Part shown: one piece after another, positions 47,201-58,889 of the stretch
Layout of the letters: the number at the start of each line of letters is the position of its first letter
Position numbering within the stretch: position 1 is the stretch's first letter
NCBI GenBank assembly: GCA_024220505.1
Contig: JAKZZE010000010.1
Location: forward strand, 1,054,001-1,118,000
Direction of reading: 5' to 3'
From: Rhizopus arrhizus
Taxonomy: Eukaryota > Mucoromycota > Mucoromycetes > Mucorales > Rhizopodaceae
Length of the DNA stretch: 64,000 bases
The notes under the pieces: model-generated
Told to the model about the DNA's origin: nothing
The model's input: only the letters and a program-made list of their open reading frames with translations
Database searches by the model: none
Program-made: the position numbers and the translations under genes

Positions 47201-50200
47201 ATGGATATGCCACTGCAACCAATGCTCTCGGTACACGCTGACCGAGATGAAGAATTTAGACAAACACATAATTCATCAGACGAATCAACCATCGAAGAAG
47301 TACATCAAAAAGAAGAAACCAACAGTGAAAAAGAATTCTCTAGTCAAAACCATCGCGGTGACTTTGGTGAAGTCAGTGGAAATGCAGTGAACATTCAAAA
47401 TGCCATGTCCAACTACGAAGAACTTCGCAGAGAATTAACAACTCAGTCTCGTATGTCACGTATCAAATCCACTCATGCCTCGGATGCTGTTGACGTTGCC
47501 GAAAAGGGAGATGTCAAGGACTTTGATCTTACCGAATTTTTGAGTGAACAAAATGATCAATCCGCTAATGCCGGTATGTATCCCAAACATATGGGCTTGA
47601 TCTGGAAGAATTTGGTTGTTCAAGGTGTTGGTGCTGATGCAAAGGTGATTCCAACAAATTGGACTTGGATCAGAGATACCATAAAGTTCTGGAAATGGGG
47701 CAAGCAAGCTGGTAATGATTTCACTATCTTGAAGGGCAACGATGGCTTCTGTAAGGATGGTGAAATGTTGCTTGTTCTCGGTCGTCCTGGTGCGGGTTGT
47801 ACAACCTTACTTCGTGTCTTGGCAAACATGCGTGCCTCTTATACAAGCATTGAGGGCACTGTGTCCTATGGTGGTATTGAAGCCCAGGAATTTTCCAAGT
47901 ATTACCGTGGTGAGGTTTGTTATAACGAAGAAGAAGATCTTCATTATCCTACCTTGACCACCAAGCAAACTTTGAGCTTTGCCTTGAAGAACAAGACTCC
48001 CGGTAAACGTCTTGAAGGTGAAACTAAAAAGGAATTTATCAACAAAATTCTTTACATGCTTGGAAACATGCTTGGTTTAACAAAGCAAATGAACACCATG
48101 GTCGGTAATGCCTTTGTTCGTGGTCTTTCTGGTGGTGAACGTAAGCGTCTTTCGATTGCTGAACAAATGACAACACGTAGTTCTATCAACTGTTGGGATT
48201 GTTCTACTCGTGGTCTTGATGCCTCCTCTGCTCTTGATTATGTTCGTTCTCTTCGTATCATGACTGATATCTTACATAAGACTACTGTTTCCACTCTTTA
48301 TCAAGCATCTGACAGTATTTTCCATCTTTTTGATAAGGTCATGGTTCTTGATGAAGGCCGTTGTATCTACTTTGGTCCTACTGCTACTGCCAAGCCTTAC
48401 TTTGAGGAAATGGGTTTCTACTGTCCTGATCGTAAATCTACCCCTGATTTCTTGACTGGTCTCTGTAATATGAATGAACGTGAATACCGTGAGGGTTATA
48501 AGAACAAGGTCCCTGTCAACTCGGTTCAATTCGAAAAGGCTTACAAAGAATCTGCTGTTTACAGTGAAATGATGCGTGAACGCGATGAATACGAACAAAA
48601 AATTAATCAGGATCGTCCTGATGAAAAGTTCCGTCAAGCTTTCGCTGAAGCTCATCAAAAGCATGCTCCTGTCCGCTCTCCTTATGTCGCTACCTATTAT
48701 CAACAAGTCAAATCCCTTACCCTCCGTCAATTCCAACTTATCTGGGGTGATAAGGGTGCTTTGATCTCTCGTTATGGTGGTGTTGTTGTCAAGGGTCTTA
48801 TCATGGCTTCCGTGTTTTTCAAGATGCCTCAAGATGTTACAGGTGCTTTCTCTCGTGGTGGTTCTTTCTTGTTCTCACTCTTATTCAATGCTTTAATTGC
48901 TCAGGCTGAACTTTCTGCTTTCATGCAAGGTCGTCGTGTATTGGAAAAGCATAAACACTTTGCTCTTTACCGTCCTTCTGCTTTCTATATCTCTCAAGTC
49001 ATTGTCGATGTGCCTCTCGCTATCGTTCAGGTTTTAATCTTTGAAATCTGTGTGTACTTTATGATGGGTCTCGTACTTGATGCTGGAAAGGTAAATATAA
49101 AGCACCTTATTTTTTTTTATAGTTTATTAACAAATTTTTCATCTAGTTCTTTACTTTCTTTATTATCTTGGTTGTGACTAACTTGTGTATGAATGGTTTC
49201 TTCCGTTTCTGGGGTGCTGTCTCACCAAACTTCTTCACTGCCTCTCAACTTTCATCTATTTTGTTGATTGCCGCATTGGTCTACTCTGGTTATCAGATTC
49301 CTTATGTCAAGATGCACCCTTGGTTAATGTGGATCTACTGGATCAATCCCCTTGCTTATGGCTACAAGGCCTTGATCTCAAATGAATTGACTGGCATGGA
49401 ATTCTCTTGTGAAGGTGTTGGATCTATTCCTTACGGTGCCTCATACACCAATGATGCTTACAAGACCTGTAGTCTTGCTGGTGCTACCCCTGGTGCCAAT
49501 TCTATTCTTGGTGATAGTTACCTCCACTATGCTTATGGTTACGAAACTTGGCAGCGTTGGATTGACTTTGTTGCTGTCATTCTCTTTTTCATCTTCTTTA
49601 CTGCTTTGACTGCTCTCGCTATGGAATATGTTGATCTTCAAAAGGAAGGTTCTATTACCAAGGTTTATAAAGAAGGCAAAGCACCTAAGGAAATGGATGA
49701 ATCCAAGGCCATGGAACAAGTTGTTCTTGAACAAGATGAAGAAATGGAAGCTGTTACTACCGGTACTACCTTCTCTTGGCATCACATTGACTATACTGTC
49801 CCCGTTAAGGGCGGTCAACTCAAACTTTTGAATGATATTGGTGGTATTGTCAAGCCTGGTCATCTCACTGCCTTGATGGGTTCCTCTGGTGCTGGTAAGA
49901 CTACACTTTTGGATGTTTTGGCTCAAAGAAAGACGATTGGTAAGATTGAAGGCCGTATTTACTTGAACGGTGAACCTCTTGGCCCTGACTTTGAACGTAC
50001 GACTGGTTACTGTGAACAAATGGATGTCCATAACCCTAATGCTACTGTTCGTGAAGCCCTCAAGTTCTCTGCTTACCTTCGTCAACCTGCTGAAGTTCCC
50101 AAGGAAGAAAAAGATGCCTATGTTGAACAGATCATTCGTTTGATGGAAATGGAAAAGATTGCTGATGCTCTTGTTGGTGATCTTGAAGCTGGTGTTGGTA

Positions 50201-51654
50201 TCTCTGTTGAAGAACGCAAACGTTTGACGATTGCTACTGAACTGGTGGGTAAGCCCAAGCTTCTTTTTCTTGATGAACCTACATCTGGTCTTGACGCCCA
50301 AAGTTCTTACAACATTGTTCGCTTCATTCGTAAACTTGCTGATGCTGGTTGGCCAGTTCTCTGTACCATCCATCAACCTTCTGCTACTCTTTTCGAGCAC
50401 TTTGATCACTTGGTTCTCTTGGTCCGTGGTGGTAAGACTGCCTACTTTGGTGAAATTGGTAAAGATGCTTCTACAATGATCAGCTATTTTGAAAGAAATG
50501 GTGGTCCCAAGTGCTCTCCTAGTGCTAACCCTGCTGAATATATTCTTGAATGTGTTGGTGCTGGTACTGCTGGCAAGGCTACCAAGGATTGGTCTGAAGT
50601 CTGGAAATCTTCCCCTGAAGCCAAGGCCTTGGAAGACGAACTTGAGCAAATTCACCAAACGATCGATCCCAATCGCAAAAACAACGCTAGCCCATACTCA
50701 CTTTCTTTCTTCCAACAATTCTGGCTTGTCTACAAGCGTATGAATGTCTCTTGGTGGCGTTGTCCTACCTATAACATGGGTCGTCTCTTTAACGTCTGCT
50801 TCATTGGTCTTCTTTCTGGTTTCTCTTTCTGGAAGTTGGGTAACACACCTTCTGATATGCAAAATCGTATGTTCTCTGTCTTTACCACTCTTTTGATGAG
50901 TAACGCTTTGATTATTTTGGCTCAACCTCGTTTCATGCAAGAACGTACCTGGTTCCGTCGTGAATATGCCTCTCGCTACTATGGCTGGGCACCGTTTGCA
51001 TTATCCTGTCTCCTTGTAGAAATTCCTTATCTCATCTTCTTCTCCACCATCTTCTTGTTCTGTTTCTACTGGACTGCTGGTCTTATGAACACCTCCGATC
51101 GTGTTGGTTTCTTCTACATCCACTTTATTGTTTTCTTGTTCTACTCTGTTTCACTCGGTTTCACTATTGCTGCATTCTCAAGTACTCCTCCTATGGCTGC
51201 TGTCATCAATCCTTTCTTTACTTCCATTTTGATCTTGTTTGCCGGTATTATGCAACCTCCTTCTGCTATGCCCAAGTTCTGGAGCTCATGGATGTATTGG
51301 GTTGACCCTTATCATTATTTGATCGAAGGTCTTGTTGTCAACGTCATGGACAGTATCCCTGTGGTATGCGATGCTTCTGAATTTGTAAAGATCCCTATTC
51401 CCGATGGTACAACTTGTGGTAATTACATGGCTGACTTCTTCAATGCTGGTGGTAATGGTTATGTTGAAGATAATAATGCAACTGGCTCATGTAACTACTG
51501 TAACTACAAATATGGTAATGAATTCTATGAAGAAAGAATTGGTTGGAACTTTAGCAATAGATGGCGCGATTTCGGTATCCTTTGTGCATACTGTGTCTTT
51601 AATATCTTTGCCTTCATGTTCTTTGTATTCTTATTCAGAAAGGCCAAGCGATAA
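47201..51654 (+). CDS. PDR-type ABCG full transporter (pleiotropic drug resistance), 2 exons
   Basis: Exons 47201-49090 and 49147-51654 encode 1465 residues in the (NBD-TMD)x2 order. NBD1 has the PDR-typical Walker A variant GRPGAGCTT (Cys for Lys), signature GLSGGERKRLSIAE and a degenerate Walker B (INCWDCSTRGLDASSALDY). NBD2 has canonical GSSGAGKTTLLDVLAQRK, a degenerate signature (GISVEERKRLTIATEL) and intact LLFLDEPTSGLDAQSS. This asymmetric pair is usual for Pdr5/Cdr1. Each half has about six membrane helices with a Cys-rich extracellular loop before the last. It exports hydrophobic drugs or lipids at the plasma membrane. Codon use is strongly biased (CTT/GGT/AAG), suggesting high expression. 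Upstream DNA is duplicated in inverted orientation at the window's right end. Confidence 0.96.
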
Positions 51655-51855
51655 ACTCTTTAAATATTATAGAATTCCCTCTTTTATACTGTACATTATT
51701 ACATACATTGAAAATAAAAATAATTAATTAGACAATAATTAATTGAATGTAAAGTGAAATGAGCTTTTCTGTTGATATTCAAATTCAAATGAACACATTA
51801 GATGATATGAAGAAGATTTTATAATTTTAATAGTCTTATATGAAGATATGTTTAA

Positions 51856-53312
51856 CTAGAACTCTGTCTTTTTTCCAGCATACGCCTTTTTTACGGGTAA
51901 TTGATGTGGTTGTTTTTGCGGTTGCGGTTGCAGTTGCTGCTGCTGCTGTTGTTGTATTTGTTGTATTTGTTGTTGTTGTTGTTGTTGCTGTATATCTTGT
52001 GATTGTTGTGTGTTGTCTAGTATGCTTACAGCATCATCGCCAGCAGCACCTATTGAGTTTTTCCTTGCTTTTTTTACTTCAATGGATTTCCTTCCTTTTT
52101 TCTCTTCAGCCACTCTTTTCTTTTCTTGTTTTTCTTCCTCCTTTTGCGCCCTCAAATCTATAAATACATAAAAATATGAGTATTGTTTTTTATGCAATAA
52201 ATAAAGATGTTTTTTTCTTACCTTCATTTGCCTTTTTTATTGCTGCAGACGCATTTTGCTCAAATTCACTTGCGGCCTTAAAATCAAGCATTTGGACTCT
52301 CTGTTGTCTCTGGAAGCCTCTAGGTACACTTGCTGAAGTTCGGCTACCACTAGGAGTACGCTGAATAGGTTTACCAGCAGATCTTGGTTTTGGCTTTGTG
52401 ATAAACAAACTAGATCCGCCTGCAGGAGCAGCTCTTGGTGGAGGTGGTCGAATAGGTCTGGGGAAGCTACCAGAGGTAGGTGTGGTTGGGGGTGAAGCAA
52501 AGCTGCTGAATGGATTGGGAACATTAGAAGTGGGAGAAGTGAGAATACGCTTCCCCATTCCTGTTATATCTGCCATACTAGGTCTCTTTTGAGCCGTCAT
52601 GATGGGTACATCTGCTCCTTGTTCTGCGCGTTCTTCTCTCTCTGCTAGTGCGGCTAGTTGGTCTCCTGGACTGATTGCGTGAATACGATCTTCTACATTT
52701 TCTGTTAACATACAGTGTCGTGTAGTTGTTGGTTGCCATTGTGTAAAATCAGGCGAGACATTAGATGGCACAGGACGTACTTTAGGATCCAATATCATAT
52801 ATTCTGGGGAGTGAAAGCTAATACCATGTTGCTTGACTGTTATAAAAAATTAGATATGAAATTAGGTTAGTGTTTTTTTATTTATTTATTTACTGAATGA
52901 CTTGAGTTTGTTCAAGACTGAATCAGAATGATCCCAATGTTTAATATTGTCAATGTTCAATCTTTGTGTTTCAGGATATGTTTCAAGGATATTAGCCATG
53001 ATATTTACAAAATCATCGTCGTCAGTATTTGCTATTTTACAGATCTAACAGCATATTGGTAAACAAAAGGGATCTCAGTAATAAAACTTTTTTCTTCTCA
53101 AACCTCTACAAAACTATTTTTCACGGCAGTCAAATCTCTATGCTTAAAGTGCAAGGATGACAATAAAAGGTCTAATTTGGTTCGTTTATCTAATTCTGTA
53201 AAAGAAGCTGCAGCCATTTCAATCACATCGTCTGAAAGTCTTCCAGCAACATGAGCGCTGTCCCAACCAGTCTTTGGTTCTTTGAAATGACAGATTTTAT
53301 GAAGTCCACTGG
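51856..53312 (-). CDS. NELFA: NELF-A-like transcription elongation factor, 5' exon missing
   Basis: Visible exons 53312-53104, 53044-52894, 52836-52222 and 52157-51856 encode about 424 residues. The N-terminal helical domain (LSDDVIEMAAASFTELDKRT, KLDLLLSSLHFKHRDLTAVK, FVEICKIANTDDDDFVNIMA, NILETYPETQRLN) aligns with the NELF-C-binding HDAg-type domain of metazoan NELF-A. A Pro/Ser-rich middle (IRPPPPRAAPAGG), a basic helical stretch and a polyQ tail follow. NELF holds promoter-proximal RNA polymerase II with DSIF. The first visible exon starts at acceptor AAAAG|CC with no in-frame ATG before a TGA, so a short first exon must lie upstream. That position is occupied by a LINE insertion at 53347. 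The gene could be spliced over it or dead. It is convergent with the PDR gene. Confidence 0.75.
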
Positions 53313-53346
53313 CTTTTGTTCATAAGCCGTTTTATAAATAAATGAG

Positions 53347-55480
53347 TTTTTTTTTTTTTTTTTTATGTATGAGGAGTTTATTCTTGTGTCGCCTTTAGAC
53401 GTACACTGTAAGAAAGCATTTAAATAGATAGAATAAAAGTATAAAATTAATGTGATATCTGATTATTGTCTTGGAATTCTTTCTGATAAAGATTTTCTTG
53501 ATGCATTCTGCGGAGGAGCATAGTAGCTCTAGCAGCTGCTTCATTTGGTCAAAAGGGCGATCCATCAAAAACAAGTTTCCAATGAGTTCGCCAGAGGCAC
53601 AGTACACCACAGGCGATTGCTTGGAAACAATCAAGTTGCCAGTGCGGACGCACTATGGCTGAGATTGCGTGAGGTCGAGAGATTTCATCAAAAGTCAGAC
53701 GTGGGGTCTGTTCTAAGAAATGAGTTGAAAGTGTATCCCACATAGGCTGTTTAAGTGGACAAGACCAGAAGAAATGTTCATCAGATTCGATTGCGCCACA
53801 CAGCATACATCTTTCATCAGTAATAGTGTTTGGCATGATTTTGTGCAATCGGGATCGTGTTGGCGGCTTGGAATGATAGAGTCGCCAAAGAATGGTTCGT
53901 GCTGGATGCGGAATTGAGGTGTGCCAAAACTGTGTCCAGGATGACTTGCTGGTTCGAGGGTAATGAGAAGGTAAACTAGCTAGCGGCAGCTTGTCAATAT
54001 GACGGAACCATTTTGCTGATATATTTTCAATTGGTGTGCCATCTGGTAGAGGTGAGCTAAGTAGAGAATGAAATTCCGGTTCAGGGGGAGGGAAACCCAA
54101 AGAGAAGATAGCAAGACCAGGTGAGAGATCAGAAGTACTTCTGAGAGCTGTAAAAAAGTTTTCTTCCTTAACGTGACATAGTGAGAGAAGGTCAAAATAT
54201 GTCTCAGATCGATTATGTTGTTTTCTCGATAGAAAGGAGGTGATTGGGGTAAGCTTTCCATCTACATTGCTAAATCTATATAAGTCTTTAACCAAATTTG
54301 ATTTCCAATAGTTGCAAGTGTGATAAGGATCATTGGTAAGCAGTAATGGGCATATACGGCTCAAAGGGATCTCTGAAGCTGAGCTAGCGTTCAGTGCCGT
54401 CCAATCGATCTCAAAATCTATTTGATCAATAGTGTTGAATAAGGAGTTAAAACAACCAAGTCTGTGTAGATCGGTGGTGCATCACTCAGGAAATAGTAGA
54501 GATAAAAATGGTGATGGCGCAAACGACAAGGCACAGAGAGTGTATTTCATGAAGCTGGTAGCAAAAGATTCTGGAGTGGGTGCTAGATCGGATGAGAGGA
54601 TCAGTGGAATAAGCCATCGTATCTGCAAGGCAGAATATTGCGTCGACGGGTCCATTATAGCGATACCACCCTCTTTACGTGGTCGCTGGCAGTCTTGGAA
54701 TTTCACATGCGGAAAGTTCTTCTGTTTCAAAAATGATATAATCACCGTACGTATCCGCTGAAAGAAATTTTGAGGAGGTGACAAAACCCTTATACTATGC
54801 CAAACACGACTAAGGAGGAGTGAGTTGGCAACCATGCTGCGACCTAGTATGGACAACCGTCGCTGTGAGAGGATGGTAGCATGTTTCTCGATTTTTACAA
54901 TAAGGCTATCTAAATAACTAGACAGTTGTTGAGCACTACTTGTGAGAGGATATCTAAGGTAAGTGGTAGCTGAAGATGCCCGTTTGTCATGCCACTTGAT
55001 GATTCCGTTAGCAAAGAGCGTTTGTCTCCAATCATGGTGGTCTTCCCCTGAAAGGGAGACAGTTATAGTCTTGCCACGATTCAAACGAGCGTTGGAAGCT
55101 TTGCCGTATAGAGATACTAAATATAATAGTGTCTGCAACTCTGTAGATCGTGTAAGGAAGACCAGGACATCGTCTGCATAGGCTAATGCCTTCAATGGTG
55201 GCGATGATATTGGCAGGGAGGTAAAATTAGGATGTTGCTGTCTAAGGAATGTAAATCCCGAGATAAGTGGAGAGAACCATATAGCACGTAGCAATGGTTC
55301 TATTGCCAAATTGAAAAGTAGGGGAGAAAGGAAGTCTCCTTGGCGTAAGCCTCTATCCTGCGAAATCGGTGCCGTAAGGAACCCATTAACGTTTATACAA
55401 AGAGAAGTCCCAAAAAACAGAGAGATAATACTGACAACCAATGGTTGTGTCGTATCCCAACATACTTTAAACATGATTCA
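53347..55480 (-). mobile_element. 5'-truncated LINE retrotransposon with poly(A) tail
   Basis: The minus strand ends in 18 A (53347-53364), typical of target-primed reverse transcription. One reading frame (55474 down to about 53420) carries part of a reverse transcriptase: ISLFFGTSLCINVNGFLTAP, RGLRQGDFLSPLLFNLAIEP and the catalytic YADDVLVF. A zf-RVT region follows (PARTILWRLYHSKPPTRSRL, CMLCGAIESDEHFFWSCPLK). TGA stops interrupt this frame at 54484-54482 and 53551-53549. The RT starts mid-domain near 55470, so endonuclease and ORF1 are missing. The copy is dead. The exact 5' junction and a target-site duplication were not found. Confidence 0.85.
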
Positions 55481-56964
55481 TATTCAATTTATAAGAAATC
55501 AGAGTAGTGAATGCTTTACAAAGATTTATTACAGTCTTTTCTCTATTATTCGGTCATAACTAATTCCACTCGTTTAACTCAATACAAGTTGTTTTAATAT
55601 AGCTCCTGATGCAATGAGACATAAATGAAAAATAGATCTACTTAAATAATTATAAACAGTCCACTTGCATAACCAGAAACAAGTCTTTATACTAAAGTCT
55701 ATTCATGCTAGATCTACAGCTATAATTAATTAAAGTATCTTGAAAAGGATTTAATTGAATCTACATGAAAAGGATATAAATACCAGATACAATAATATTA
55801 AATAAAAATATAACTTTTTAAGTCTCGTTGAATTTTATAGTCTTTTTTAATTCTTACGAGATAACACAGGCAGTTTCCGATCTATTGGAAGTTGAACAAG
55901 ATGGTGCCGTTGAAATCAGTGAAAACGATACCATCCGAGCAATGCTACAGCGAGAGTTATTCTCTTGTCAAACATTATGATATTAACTATAAGATCAGGT
56001 GTGTGGTATTTCCGTAGGTTTTGAGAAAAAAATACTTTTATAAAAAATTAATGAGAAAGAACTTCAAGGTCTCTTTATTCAGAAAAATAAAGTTGAGCCT
56101 TTTCTACTGTTAAAATTAAGTGATATTTATACATTTTGATGTCTTGTGTTTTCAGTAATAGATAAATTGATATCCAACTGAACATTTCCAATCCTGGTTA
56201 TCCGGTAAGCTGTATTCTTGGATGTTTGACAATTGAACCACTCGAATGCATCTATAGGCCAGGTGTGTTACATAATCTATGGCATTTCCTCGTGAAACAT
56301 CTTACTTTAATATGATAAAATATCATTGCAATTCGGATGTTCTTTGTACAGAAAATGTGTAATCATGTAAAGGAGTTTATAACAGTTGTAAAGTCACACT
56401 TAAAGTTGTTTAGAACCTTTTTTATTATTCCATGTAATATGATTCGATAAAAGTGGTTATATCCATTAGTTCTCACATAACTGCTTTTATCCCGGGAACT
56501 AGTTTTAAACATATGAGTCTCCTAACTGAGTAATCCGGTGGCGGAATTATACACTCTTCACTGTCTGTGTATTCTTCTCACTGTATACCTTTTATTGTCA
56601 TACAGCTGCAATTAAATGATAAAATATGAAAAAATATTGCAAGTACATGTTAAAGGCTTTCGTACTTAATTTAAGTTAGCTACTCTTACATCAAGATCGT
56701 TAGATCTTGTTATATTGTTTCATACATCATTGTAAACGCTTAAAATAATATTTTCAACTCTGTGTGATTATCAATTGTTGTCTTTCATATTTTGATCTTG
56801 CGCGTCGGAATATGAAGTGAAAATTTTTTTTTTTTGCAGTGTCAAAATACTTATTGTAATTTATATATATGGTTTGTTATATTAATGAATCAGCCCCAAA
56901 TACAACAAGGTGCAACCATCTAGTATCATATTTATATCATACTAGTGGTTTTAGATAAAATATA
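55481..56964. other. Region between transposons with small coding relics
   Basis: Two plus-strand stretches read as protein: 55858-55979 (EITQAVSDLLEVEQDGAVEI and onward to a stop) and about 56170-56312 (IQLNISNPGYPVSCILGCLT, IEPLECIYRPGVLHNLWHFL). They have no starts or motifs I recognise and may be exons or fragments of a broken gene. The missing NELF-A first exon would be expected on the minus strand somewhere in or beyond this region, but I could not identify it. Confidence 0.35.
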
Positions 56965-58475
56965 CAGTGATAAGGCGTGATTTAATGATAAAAGTAATGT
57001 ACAAATACGACATGTTGGTTTGTGTAGGTTTGTGTAGTTCTTCCTAGTCGAGACACTTACCAAAATATTCAACAGAATGAGAAATAAAACCTTTGAAGTC
57101 ACTCAATTATAGACTATCGCAGGCTTCGCTAATTCTGGTCATCAGTGTCTCTTTTTCAAAAAACTTATTCCGCTTCACTTTACTCTTGACGACCGACCAG
57201 AACTGCTCAATGAGGTTTAACTCTGGTGAATATGGAGGAAGATATACAAATCGATATCCTGAGTTAGTATACTTGCCTATATCAGATGAGCTATGAATAG
57301 GAGCATTATCCATAACAAGGTAATGTCCTTTCATTTCTAGATACTTGTCCATTTCATCAAGAGTAGCCTTTAAAAAGCTCAGATAATGCCCTGCCACTGT
57401 TTCCCTGCTATAAGCATCAATCTCATGTCCAAGCTTTCTCTTTTTAATACGCTTTGGAACTCTCAAACTAACATTAATTAAGCCAGTGGCAGAGATTGCA
57501 CTTAAAATTGATGTTGCGTTTGCTGTGGTTGTAGGCACTGTAACTATTGCAGGAGTTCCTTTCCTTGACCAAGCTATACTTCGTTTCAAATTAACATGAA
57601 AGGCTGATTCATCAAGAAAGACACAATTTTTTACAAAGCCCAAGTCAGTATGCTGCCACTTTTGGACCCAATCGTACCTTTGTCGAATTTTTTCGTCACT
57701 GATTCTTTCCACAGGGTGAAACTGTGTTTGCTTAATGGATAAATTACATTGAGTTATCATGAAGTTATAAACAGTGCTACGAGAAACATTAAGATCTAAA
57801 AATTTTTGCCTTAAACTTTCTGCCAATTCAGTCAAAACAGCGGAAGCATTCTCATCAATGTAATTTAAAAAAAAATTGCTTATGCTCCTCCCCAAGAATT
57901 CGATGTCGATCTGTCTTTTGCTTTATCTCGAAAATGCTTTCGGGATCTTCGTAATAATGTTTGACCCATATCTGGAGTGCACGAACATGAATGCCTAACT
58001 GTCTCGCGGCAGCAGAAGCATTCAGATATTTACTAAAAAAATAAGTTAAAAAAATCTAGTTTTCTCATAATCAGAGTAAAACGTATAGCGTCGCTTATTG
58101 CATAACTCCATGTTAACATCTTCACCATTTGTCTCGTCCGCGGTTCGACGCATTACAGGATTAAATCTTTCTGAATATTTGTTCTGTAAAATTGAGTACG
58201 AGAACTTATTGTTTCGATAGCAAACAGTTCCTCGTCAACAGCAAGATCCATAAACTCAACTCCGTGCTCATCAACATGTCCTTGACCATCTTCGTAAAGA
58301 AATTGCATACTCATTTTGAATATCTGCAAAACAAATTGTAATCAGGAAAAGGAGAGCAAAAGAGAGCAAGAAACTTATCAGCTCTTAATAAAAAAATAAA
58401 AATGCCAAAGAAAAATTACTAAGCGACATGTAAAAATAATTGGCGACCTCATTTCTGGCCCAAGTGGCATCACTG
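56965..58475 (-). mobile_element. Tc1/mariner-IS630-type DNA transposon, inactivated
   Basis: About 1.5 kb surrounds a DDE transposase on the minus strand. Tentative ends both begin CAGTGAT, with TA outside the left end (56963-56964) but TT outside the right. Beyond seven bases the ends diverge, so the boundaries are provisional. The length fits a Tc1-like element. Confidence 0.45.
57107..58326 (-). pseudogene. IS630/Tc1-like DDE transposase with frameshifts
   Basis: Reading from ATG 58314 the N-terminus is MSMQFLYEDGQGHVDEHGVE, then a frame change to RFNPVMRRTADETNGEDV and KRRYTFYSDYEKTRFF. Another change leads to the helix-turn-helix KYLNASAAARQLGIHVRALQ, and a one-base slip in a T9/A9 run (about 57869) leads to the catalytic part. 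The catalytic domain (57895-57107) is otherwise open, with FLDESAFH, VMDNAPIHSS and PPYSPELNLIEQFWS giving the D, D and E of the IS630/Tc1 triad. It would cut and paste a DNA element at TA. Frame breaks in homopolymers could partly be assembly errors. Confidence 0.8.
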
Positions 58476-58697
58476 TTGGAACGGCAACTTTACTTTCAAA
58501 ATGACTGTCTATTAATTAAACTATGGTTAAGCGCTATGAATTAAACCTAGCAGCATCTTTTCCTCTTATTATGTTTTATTTCATACAGTATTTGATCGAT
58601 AATTTGTTTTTGCATTTACCGATAAAATTACATCTTGTCTTTCGGACAATTATATTTTTATTAACCGTCAACCATTTCTTTTATAGTCGCCAATTAT
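58434..58697. repeat. Possible short inverted-repeat pair
   Basis: ATAATTGGCGAC (about 58436-58447) and its reverse complement GTCGCCAATTAT (about 58686-58697) are 12-bp perfect inverted repeats about 260 bp apart. They may be ends of a small MITE-like element. One of them overlaps the direct repeat flanking the LINE to the right, so the match may have another cause. Confidence 0.3.
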
Positions 58698-58889
58698 ATT
58701 TGTTAAGCATGATATTTTATTTATTTATGGTCCATTTGAGCGCTAAAATATACAACAAATAAGTGTCCGCCCGGACCAGTTCAATCCGTTTGGAAGTGAG
58801 TGCTAAGAAAAAAAAACCCCTTCTGGTTCAAGGGTAAAAAATGAGAAAGGCAAGTAGGGTGTATAGAGAGACATTTGAAGTTAGTTAAA

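Noticed and set aside
49441..50658. Long open frame of 405 codons antisense to the PDR gene.
   Set aside because: It is a shadow caused by the biased codon use of the PDR coding strand; no motif or own promoter.
51930..52010. CTG/TTG trinucleotide tract as a possible microsatellite locus.
   Set aside because: It is the polyglutamine coding tract of the NELF-A-like protein and is explained by that gene.
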